A DNA stretch of 11,889 bases from Clostridiales bacterium (lineage in GTDB: Bacteria > Bacillota > Clostridia > Christensenellales > Aristaeellaceae). The translations under genes and the position numbers were made by a program. The notes under the pieces were generated by a model, which worked only from the letters and a program-made list of their open reading frames with translations, ran no database searches and had not been told where the DNA came from. Positions 5,960 to 11,889 of this stretch are shown here, in pieces. The stretch's first letter is position 1. Each line of letters starts with the position of its first letter. The DNA lies in assembly GCA_019420065.1 (NCBI GenBank), contig JAHZHX010000061.1, positions 1 to 11,889 on the forward strand, in the 5' to 3' direction.

Positions 5960-7144
5960 ATGATGACTGACCGGCTTTATTATGACGACGCGTATCTGAC
6001 CGAATTTGACGCGCGGGTGATCTGCGTGCGCAGCGACGGCTGGATCGCGCTGGATCGCTCCGCCTTCTACCCCACCTCAGGCGGACAGCCGCACGATACC
6101 GGCGTGCTGGAATGCGGCGGCGTCACCGCCCGTGTGACCGATGTGCAGGTCGTGCAAAACACGGTATGGCATTGCATTGATACGCCTTTGTCCGAGGGAA
6201 AGCGCGTACACGGCCGTATCGACTGGGCGCGCCGCTTTGAACACATGCAGCAGCACGCGGCCGATCACATGCTGGCGGGCGCGGCATGGGAGCTGTACGG
6301 CGGCATGACCATCGGCCTGCATCTGGGGCAGGAGACTGCCACCATCGACATGGAGCTGCCCGGCGGACGCACACGCCTGACGCAGGCCGAATGCGATACC
6401 CTGGAGTCGCTGGTCAACGCCCGCGTACAAAAGGATGACATGATCCGCTGCTGGTTTCCCTCCCCGCGCGAGCTTGCCAGCCTTCCCCTGCGCAAGCGTC
6501 CCACCGTGCAGGAGCATGTGCGCGTAGTCGCCATGGGCGATTACGAAATGGTGGCCTGCGGCGGCACGCATCCTGATACCACGGGGCAGATCGGCCCGGT
6601 CAAAATTCTATCCTCAACGCCTGCGCGGGGCAAAATGCGGCTGACCTTTACGGCCGGCATGCGCGCCGTGCGCTATTTGCAGCGCGCGGTTCATTGCGCC
6701 CAGGAGGTATCCTCCGCCCTTTCCGCCGATATGGATACCGCCGCCGCCGCGCTGAAGCGTGAACGCGAAAACCAGCAGGAAAGCATCCGCCAGCTGGAAA
6801 CACGCTTGACCCAGGCCGCCGTGCTGTATGCCTCCGCCGCGGCCCGGCCCCTGCCGAACGGCGGCATGCTCTACGCCGCCTCCCTCCCCTTTGCCGCGCG
6901 CAATACCCTGCTGCATGCCGCGTCCGCTCTCACTGAAGGCAAAAACGCCGTCGCTTTGCTCTCCTGCCCCGAAAAAGGCGCGCAGGCGCTGCTCTTTCTG
7001 CGCAGCGGGAACCGAGGAGAGGACATGGCCGCACTGCTGAGGCGCTGCGGCGCGCGCGGCGGCGGCAAGCCGGACATGGCGCAGGGCAGCGGCGGAGACG
7101 GTGCCCTGGTCCTGGCGCAGCAGATCATCATGGAAGAAGGCTGA
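5960..7144 (+). CDS. Alanyl-tRNA editing protein AlaX, long form with DHHA1 domain
   Basis: AlaX proteins hydrolyse tRNA-Ala wrongly charged with serine or glycine, acting in trans to alanyl-tRNA synthetase. The 394-residue product has the N-terminal barrel with SGGQP (40-44), then the editing domain with zinc ligands in HAADH (H99, H103) and CGGTH (C200, H204). A coiled segment (about 265-300) leads to a DHHA1-type C-terminus with RGGGKPDMAQGSG, the equivalent of the AlaRS C-terminal domain, so this is the AlaX-L type. ATG 5960 was chosen because AAAGGAGG (5945-5952) precedes it by 7 nt; the in-frame ATG at 5906 overlaps the promoter. A second ATG at 5963 is possible. It heads the operon; the next gene starts 5 nt after its stop. 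Confidence 0.93.
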   Translation: MMTDRLYYDDAYLTEFDARVICVRSDGWIALDRSAFYPTSGGQPHDTGVLECGGVTARVTDVQVVQNTVWHCIDTPLSEGKRVHGRIDWARRFEHMQQHAADHMLAGAAWELYGGMTIGLHLGQETATIDMELPGGRTRLTQAECDTLESLVNARVQKDDMIRCWFPSPRELASLPLRKRPTVQEHVRVVAMGDYEMVACGGTHPDTTGQIGPVKILSSTPARGKMRLTFTAGMRAVRYLQRAVHCAQEVSSALSADMDTAAAALKRERENQQESIRQLETRLTQAAVLYASAAARPLPNGGMLYAASLPFAARNTLLHAASALTEGKNAVALLSCPEKGAQALLFLRSGNRGEDMAALLRRCGARGGGKPDMAQGSGGDGALVLAQQIIMEEG

Positions 7145-7149
7145 CGAAT

Positions 7150-8229
7150 ATGAAAAAACAAGGCAAGCTGCGGCGCTTGCTGCCGCAGCTCATCGGCATA
7201 TTGTCCGGCATACTGCTGGGCTTTGTTCTGGGACTCATGATGGCCCGGCTCGACCTTGCCTATCTGCCGACAATGCTCATCATGGTCGCTTCCATCTATC
7301 TGCAAATCATTGTCCATGAGGGCGGTCACTTGCTCTTCGGCCTGCTGACGGGTTACGGCTTTTTATCCTTCCGCATCGGCTCGCTGATGCTGGTGCGCGA
7401 AGAAGGACGGCTGCGCCTTCGCAGGCATCGCGTTGCCGGAACGGGCGGTCAATGCCTGCTCATCCCGCCGGAAGGCGACCCGGAGCATGCGCCCTATCTG
7501 CTTTATCACCTGGGCGGCAGCCTGCTGAATCTGCTTTTTGCGCTGTTTTGCCTGCCGCTGATGCAGTTGGGCGGCTACTGGACTTTATTTGCCCTGTGCG
7601 GGAGCCTGTTCGGCCTTATTCTGGCGCTGAGCAACGGCGTCCCCATGCACCTGAGCATGCTGGATAACGACGGCATGAACGCCTTGCAGCTCCGCCGCGC
7701 TCCCGCTCTGCGCGTCGCCGTCTGCCGTCAGCTGCAAATGAACGCGGCGCTCTCTCGGGGAATGCGGCTGCGCGATATGCCGGACGAATGGTTTGACTGC
7801 CCGGCCGGATGCGAGGGCAAGCATGGCATTTTCCGCGTGCTGCGCCTGATGGACGAGGGACGCTATGCCGATGCGCGCGCCCTGATACGGCGTCTGGCAA
7901 GCTGCGAATCCATGGTCGGTATCCACCGCGCCATGCTGGCAAACGATGAATACTGTCTGGCGCTCCTTGCCGGCGAAGCGCCCGCGCCGGATGCAAAAAC
8001 GCAGAAGCTCCGCCGGACGCAGCGCGCCTCGCCCTCCTTCTATCGCACGGAATACGTTGCCGCGCTGCTGCGCGACGATGATCCCGACGCGGCGGAAAAA
8101 GCGCTGGCGCAGTTTGAAAAGCGGGCCAAGCGCGCCCCCTATCCCTGCGATCTCCTGGCCGACCGCGACATGATCGCGCTGGCAAAAAACATTTATGACA
8201 ATCAGCAAGGAGGAACCAACAATGAATGA
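7150..8229 (+). CDS. Membrane metalloprotease, M50/site-2-protease-like
   Basis: A 359-residue integral-membrane protein. Hydrophobic segments are at about 11-31, 40-55, 118-137 and 143-162. HEGGH (56-60) is an HExxH zinc site at the end of the second segment, and LDNDG (171-175) fits the second zinc motif (Asp) of M50 proteases, so both halves of the active site are present. There is no PDZ domain. Instead a soluble, mostly helical C-terminal part of about 180 residues faces the cytoplasm or outside; its LMDEGRYADARALIRRL stretch could be TPR-like. It resembles clostridial proteins with the order HExGH-FGLLTGY-FLSFRI-GTGGQCL-DNDG. It starts 5 nt after alaX and overlaps the next gene by 8 nt. 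Its substrate is unknown; membrane-peptide clearance or regulated intramembrane cleavage are options. Confidence 0.8.
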   Translation: MKKQGKLRRLLPQLIGILSGILLGFVLGLMMARLDLAYLPTMLIMVASIYLQIIVHEGGHLLFGLLTGYGFLSFRIGSLMLVREEGRLRLRRHRVAGTGGQCLLIPPEGDPEHAPYLLYHLGGSLLNLLFALFCLPLMQLGGYWTLFALCGSLFGLILALSNGVPMHLSMLDNDGMNALQLRRAPALRVAVCRQLQMNAALSRGMRLRDMPDEWFDCPAGCEGKHGIFRVLRLMDEGRYADARALIRRLASCESMVGIHRAMLANDEYCLALLAGEAPAPDAKTQKLRRTQRASPSFYRTEYVAALLRDDDPDAAEKALAQFEKRAKRAPYPCDLLADRDMIALAKNIYDNQQGGTNNE

Positions 8230-9487
8230 CGTATCTGCAAAACGCGCTTTCGCGCTGCTGAAAAAACTGGCTTTCGAGCGGCTTTCCGGCTCGGAGGACG
8301 AAAAGCGGGCGGCGGAGCGCCTGCTGCGGGAGGTACAGTCCGCAGGCGTTGCGGGCTGCATCGAAGAATTTGCCGTCCCCTGCGGACGGGTGGACAGCGC
8401 CCGCCTGGTCGTGACCGCGCCTTACCGCAAGGAATATGCCGTGACCGGCTACGAGCGCGCCATTTCCACCCCCGCGGGCGGCCTGGACGGCGATTTTTAC
8501 TACGCGGAAAACCTGGAAGACGCGCATCTGGCCCAAATCAAGGGCAAAATCGTGCTCATGAACGGCCGCATGCGCCGTTCGGACTATGAAAAGCTGCAAA
8601 AGGGCGGCGCCGCCGCCATCCTGACCTTCTCCGGCACCACGCTTGACCGCCCCAGCGAGACGGACTGCGACATCCGCAAGCTGCGCGAAACCATGACCGA
8701 GCCTTTTGGCGACGCTGTCGCCTTGAACATGCGTGCGGCCGACGCGGCAGAGATCGTGCGCCGCGGCGCGCAGAAAATGCATATCGAGCTTACCGGCGAA
8801 AGCTATGAGGGCGTGAGCCGCAACGTATGCGCCGTGATTCCCGGCGAGAAATATCCCGACGAGATCATTTCCTTCGGCGCGCATTTTGACAGCGTGCATT
8901 TTTCCACCGGCGTGTACGACAACATGTCGGGCAGCGTGATCATCATAGAGCTTTTGCGCTATTTTGCCGCGCACAAACCGGCGCGCACGCTGAAATTCAA
9001 CTGGTTCGGCTCGGAGGAGCAGGGGCTGCTGGGCAGCAAGGCCTGGACGAAAGCGCACGCCGACGAGCTTGACAAGCATGTTCTGATGATTAACGTGGAC
9101 GTGGCTGCCGCCACCCTGGGCAGCAACGTCGCCCCCGTCCTGGCAACCGAGGCCGCCGTGGGGTATGTGGACGCGCTGATGCGCGAGGCCGGCATTGCCT
9201 GCAAAACCAAGCTCGACATTTATTCCAGCGACTGCATTCCTTTTGCCGATCAGGGCGTGCCTGCCGTGAACCTGTGCCGCTTCGGCGCGCCGGGCGCGGG
9301 CTACATCCACGACCGCCGCGACAATCTCAAAAGCGGCTACCTGGATGAAAAAGCGCTGGGGATCACCCTGCACCAAGCGCTGTATCTGGCGCAGCGCACG
9401 GTCAACGCCGCCGTGTTCCCCATCCGCCGCGAAATCAGCGAGGAGATCCGCGGCAAGGTAGACGAGTATCTGTTCAAGAAAAAATAA
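8222..9487 (+). CDS. M28 family zinc aminopeptidase with PA-like insert
   Basis: A 421-residue peptidase with no signal peptide, so probably cytoplasmic. The five di-zinc ligands of family M28 are all visible: H221 (GAHFDS), D233 (VYDNMSG), E266 with catalytic E265 (GSEEQGLLGS), D293 (INVDV) and H363 (YIHDRRD). Residues about 80-195 form a protease-associated (PA)-type insert between the N-terminal segment and the catalytic domain. Such enzymes remove N-terminal residues from peptides. ATG 8222 follows AAGGAGG (8207-8213) by 8 nt and overlaps the M50 stop by 8 nt, so translation is likely coupled. The in-frame ATG at 8195 lies before that ribosome site and is rejected. Coupling to the membrane protease suggests peptide products are passed on (inference). 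Confidence 0.93.
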   Translation: MNDVSAKRAFALLKKLAFERLSGSEDEKRAAERLLREVQSAGVAGCIEEFAVPCGRVDSARLVVTAPYRKEYAVTGYERAISTPAGGLDGDFYYAENLEDAHLAQIKGKIVLMNGRMRRSDYEKLQKGGAAAILTFSGTTLDRPSETDCDIRKLRETMTEPFGDAVALNMRAADAAEIVRRGAQKMHIELTGESYEGVSRNVCAVIPGEKYPDEIISFGAHFDSVHFSTGVYDNMSGSVIIIELLRYFAAHKPARTLKFNWFGSEEQGLLGSKAWTKAHADELDKHVLMINVDVAAATLGSNVAPVLATEAAVGYVDALMREAGIACKTKLDIYSSDCIPFADQGVPAVNLCRFGAPGAGYIHDRRDNLKSGYLDEKALGITLHQALYLAQRTVNAAVFPIRREISEEIRGKVDEYLFKKK

Positions 9488-9499
9488 GGAGCGTCCCTC

Positions 9500-10144
9500 A
9501 TGCTCGACCGCAAGGGTTTTGACCTATGGGCAGACGGCTATGACAGGACTGTCGGGCTGTCAGACGAAGAAAGCAGCTACCCCTTCGCCGGCTACAAGGA
9601 CGTGCTGGCCAGCATCTATCAGACGGTATTGGAAAAAGAGCGGCCAGTCGTTCTCGACGTCGGGTTTGGCACCGGCACGCTGACCGCCAGGCTCTGGAAA
9701 CAGGGCTGCGAGATATACGGCCAGGATTTTTCCGACCGGATGATTACGCTGGCCGGCGCCAAAATGCCGGGCGCGCATCTTTACCGGATGGATTTTTCGC
9801 AGGGGCTGGCCGCGCCGCTCCTGCAGCAATCGTATGATTTCATCTTGGCGACCTATTCCCTGCACCATTTGACAGACGGGCAAAAGCCCGCCTTCATCCG
9901 TTTATTAAAAAGCCTGCTCCGGCCCGGCGGCGCGCTGCTGATCGGCGATGTGGCCTTTGCGGACAGAGCGGCGCTGGACGCCTGCCGTCTGGCGGCCGGG
10001 AATGAATGGGATGATGATGAATTCTATTTTGTCGCCAGCGAGCTGCAAGCGGTTTTCCCGGAAATGCAGTTTGAGCAAGTGTCCTTCTGCGCCGGTATAC
10101 TGACCTTGCGGCAAACGCCTTCCGACGCCTGGCAAAAGGCATAA
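9500..10144 (+). CDS. Class I SAM-dependent methyltransferase, YrrT-like
   Basis: A 214-residue cytoplasmic enzyme with the Rossmann SAM-binding motif VLDVGFGTGTL (51-61), an acidic residue after strand 2 (D76 in YGQDFS), and YSLHHLTDGQK and LRPGGALLIGD further on. The N-terminal FDLWADGYDRTVG and the HHLTD segment resemble B. subtilis YrrT, a putative methyltransferase of the methionine/cysteine salvage operon, but the neighbours here are not salvage genes. AAGGAG (9486-9491) overlaps the stop of the M28 gene and precedes ATG 9500 by 8 nt, so it is the last gene of the operon. The methyl acceptor is unknown. Confidence 0.88.
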   Translation: MLDRKGFDLWADGYDRTVGLSDEESSYPFAGYKDVLASIYQTVLEKERPVVLDVGFGTGTLTARLWKQGCEIYGQDFSDRMITLAGAKMPGAHLYRMDFSQGLAAPLLQQSYDFILATYSLHHLTDGQKPAFIRLLKSLLRPGGALLIGDVAFADRAALDACRLAAGNEWDDDEFYFVASELQAVFPEMQFEQVSFCAGILTLRQTPSDAWQKA

Positions 10145-10149
10145 AACAG

Positions 10150-10201
10150 CACCGGCGGGAACGCTCCGTTCCGGAACGGTTCCCGCCGGTGTTATTTTTT
10201 A
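10150..10201. terminator. Bidirectional rho-independent terminator
   Basis: A perfect 13-bp stem (10150-10162 with 10179-10191, CACCGGCGGGAAC/GTTCCCGCCGGTG) encloses a 16-nt loop that holds the palindrome CGTTCCGGAACG. TTATTTTTT follows on the plus strand; TGTTTTAT follows on the minus strand. It lies between converging genes and overlaps the last codon of the minus-strand gene. Confidence 0.9.
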
Positions 10202-11889
10202 TTGATTGATCGTTTCGCCCGTGAGCGCCTTCCACGCCTCGCGCAGCTTTTCCTGGTTCTGCACGCCGTAGCTGTGGTCATTTTGCTGCGTCTCGCTCAT
10301 ATCGCGCAGGAAATGCACGCAGTTCTGGCCGCCAAAGCCGTTGTTCATGATCGTATTCACATGATGCGGACGATTATGCATCGCGCACATGCACCAGGTT
10401 CCGTCCGGCAGCAGGGCATACACAATATGGATATCCCAGCTGGTGGACCCAAAGGACTTGCGCATAATCAGCGTATCCCGCAGCGTGGTGGGCTGCACGT
10501 CCATATGCCGCCCGCGCGAAAGCACGCTCAGATCCCAGCTCAGTCCCGTGGCCGGATCATACACGGTGAATTTGCCCGTGCTGCTGAACATCGGGCTGAC
10601 GTCCCTCCAATGCTTGAGGATAACGTCCGAAGGCGTATAGCTCACCTGACCCGCGCCTGCCTCCAGCGAATAGCGCGGCAGCCAACCAATGTTGTGCGCC
10701 GTGCCGGAATACAGACGGGTCTGGGTAGCGGCGTCCAGCACGCCGCTGGCGGTCAGGCCGTTGCGCAGCTGGAAAGCCACGATCGCGTCGTGCAGATTTT
10801 CGTCAAATTTGCCGGTCACAGGCGCAAAGTAGTCCAGCGCCGACAGCGCCTTCTGCGCGCGGGTAATGGCCGCGGTGCGCGCCTCGCTGCTGGCGTCGCG
10901 ATAATCGATCACATACTTTTCATACACGGCGCTGCTGGGCGTGTAGGGGAACGCGCCCAAGGAGAACAAAATGTCAAAGGTATTGGAGCCGGCCTTTCCG
11001 TCCTCCGTCAGCCCATGCATCTTCTGGAAGAGCTTGACCGCCGTTACCGTGGCGCTGTCATAAACGCCCGAAGCGCTTTGCAGGTACTTGAGCTCCACCA
11101 GTCGCTGCTGCGTGATATCCACGTCCTTGCCGGTATAGCCGTCGCGCAGCACGCGGGTCAATACCGAGGTGTCATAATCCATTGCCGGATCGTCCCCGCC
11201 GGTTGGCTCGGCAATCTGCAGATACGCCCGCATCACATAGCCCTTGTTCTCGCCCCAGTAAATGCCGCACCAGTCGCCCACAATGGTCTCCACCACCACC
11301 CGCGTACCGTCGCTGAGCGAGCCTTTTTTCTTCGCGTCCTCATCGGGAGCTACGCGCACGTTCAGACTGCCGCTGGTCGTTTTGACCGTGGCATAGCGCA
11401 GTTCGCCATAGGGCAGTTCGTTCGCGTCCGGATCAATCACAATGGGGTGCGTCGGCGTCGGGGTCGGCGTGGCCTCAGCCGCGCCAAAGCGCAGGTAGCC
11501 GTTGTTCACATAACCGCTGTACCCCATGTACTGCACCTGCGACCAGGTGCTGCCGCGCACAATCACGTTGAGCACCGAGCCGTTTGGCAGCTGATACAGC
11601 ACCTTGTAGCCTGTGCCCGCGCCCGCGCGCAGATTCAGCTTGCCGCCGTTCTCGCAGTAGACCGTAGCCGTGCCGCCCTGCTGCACAGGGGGGGTGGGCG
11701 TGGGGGTAGGCAGCGTTCCCGGGTCGCCGCCAAAGCGCAGGAACTTGCTCATCACATAGCCGTTCTCGCCGTTATAGGAGAGCGAGCACCACGTGCTGTT
11801 CACCCGTTTGACAACCAGGTTTGTGCCATAGGGGATGCGGGTCAGCACCTTCGCGCCCGAGGACGCGCTCCTGCGCAGGTTCAGGCTGC
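10199..11889 (-). CDS. Cell-wall protein with SH3 and peptidoglycan-binding domains (partial, 5' end beyond window)
   Basis: The frame is open to the right edge; the GTG at 11848 lies inside an SH3 domain and is not the start. From 11889 it reads SLNLRRSASSGAKV and on. Numbering from 11848: SH3 domain 1 ends near residue 40; SH3 domain 2 spans 62-121 (KLNLRAGAGTGYKVL to NGYLRF); SH3 domain 3 spans 150-212 (SLNVRVAPDED to GYVMRAYLQI). TPTPTPP and TPTPTPT linkers sit after the first two. Two PG-binding-1-type domains follow (about 230-297 and 325-382). The C-terminal 160 residues form a separate conserved domain with GRHMD (446-450), HNRPHH (491-496) and NCVHF (509-513). SH3 and PGB domains bind the cell wall, so the protein is presumably exported; its signal peptide would lie outside the window. 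The C-terminal domain may be a wall hydrolase or transferase (inference). Confidence 0.9.
   Translation of the reverse strand, partial: SLNLRRSASSGAKVLTRIPYGTNLVVKRVNSTWCSLSYNGENGYVMSKFLRFGGDPGTLPTPTPTPPVQQGGTATVYCENGGKLNLRAGAGTGYKVLYQLPNGSVLNVIVRGSTWSQVQYMGYSGYVNNGYLRFGAAEATPTPTPTHPIVIDPDANELPYGELRYATVKTTSGSLNVRVAPDEDAKKKGSLSDGTRVVVETIVGDWCGIYWGENKGYVMRAYLQIAEPTGGDDPAMDYDTSVLTRVLRDGYTGKDVDITQQRLVELKYLQSASGVYDSATVTAVKLFQKMHGLTEDGKAGSNTFDILFSLGAFPYTPSSAVYEKYVIDYRDASSEARTAAITRAQKALSALDYFAPVTGKFDENLHDAIVAFQLRNGLTASGVLDAATQTRLYSGTAHNIGWLPRYSLEAGAGQVSYTPSDVILKHWRDVSPMFSSTGKFTVYDPATGLSWDLSVLSRGRHMDVQPTTLRDTLIMRKSFGSTSWDIHIVYALLPDGTWCMCAMHNRPHHVNTIMNNGFGGQNCVHFLRDMSETQQNDHSYGVQNQEKLREAWKALTGETINQ

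Noticed and set aside
7616..9376. Minus-strand open frame of 586 codons
   Set aside because: It is antisense to the M50 and M28 genes, whose motifs, ribosome sites and domains are clear. Long antisense frames are common in GC-rich coding DNA, and the translation shows no domain.
11440..11730. G/T-rich short repeats (GGCGTGGGGGTAGG type)
   Set aside because: These simply encode the Thr-Pro linkers between SH3 domains; they are not a CRISPR or regulatory repeat.

Overview
The window looks like chromosome of a GC-rich member of the Clostridia (Firmicutes), probably an uncultured or gut-type lineage. The reasons are a Firmicute-style tmRNA, strong AGGAGG ribosome sites, an ECF sigma/DUF4179-like anti-sigma pair, an AlaX with a DHHA1 tail, and an SH3/peptidoglycan-binding surface protein with Thr-Pro linkers. 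This placement is inferred from gene content only. No insertion sequence, prophage, tRNA gene or CRISPR array was seen.

Layout. Positions 1-140 hold the end of an upstream region: a short ORF with a good ribosome site and a NusG-like first 14 residues, running into a rho-independent terminator. Positions 231-1164 (minus strand) are the trans-translation unit: promoter, smpB, then ssrA (tmRNA) only 10 nt after the smpB stop, then a strong terminator. The tmRNA encodes the tag TDNNSFALAA, with ACU as apparent resume codon. Positions 1199-2233 (plus) carry a U32-peptidase-like protein with a Cys-rich cluster. Positions 2234-2505 are non-coding with a possible ECF-type promoter. Positions 2506-5153 (plus) are an ECF sigma factor interrupted by one in-frame TAG, an intact single-pass anti-sigma-like protein, a secreted protein broken by a frameshift, and a terminator.

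Positions 5162-5866 (minus) are a HAD phosphatase, divergent from a four-gene plus-strand operon at 5906-10201: AlaX alanyl-tRNA editing protein, an integral-membrane HEGGH metalloprotease, an M28 aminopeptidase with a PA-like insert, and a YrrT-like methyltransferase, closed by a probably bidirectional terminator. From 10199 to the right edge (minus) is the 3' part of a large cell-wall protein with at least three SH3 domains, two peptidoglycan-binding domains and a conserved C-terminal domain with a CVHF motif.

Functional themes are translation quality control (tmRNA/SmpB, AlaX), envelope sensing (the ECF operon, possibly decaying), peptide breakdown (M50-like plus M28) and cell-wall binding. 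The points most worth a second look are the unusual tmRNA resume codon together with an atypical SmpB tail, the amber codon plus frameshift within one sigma operon, the M50-M28 pair, and the C-terminal domain of the wall protein.
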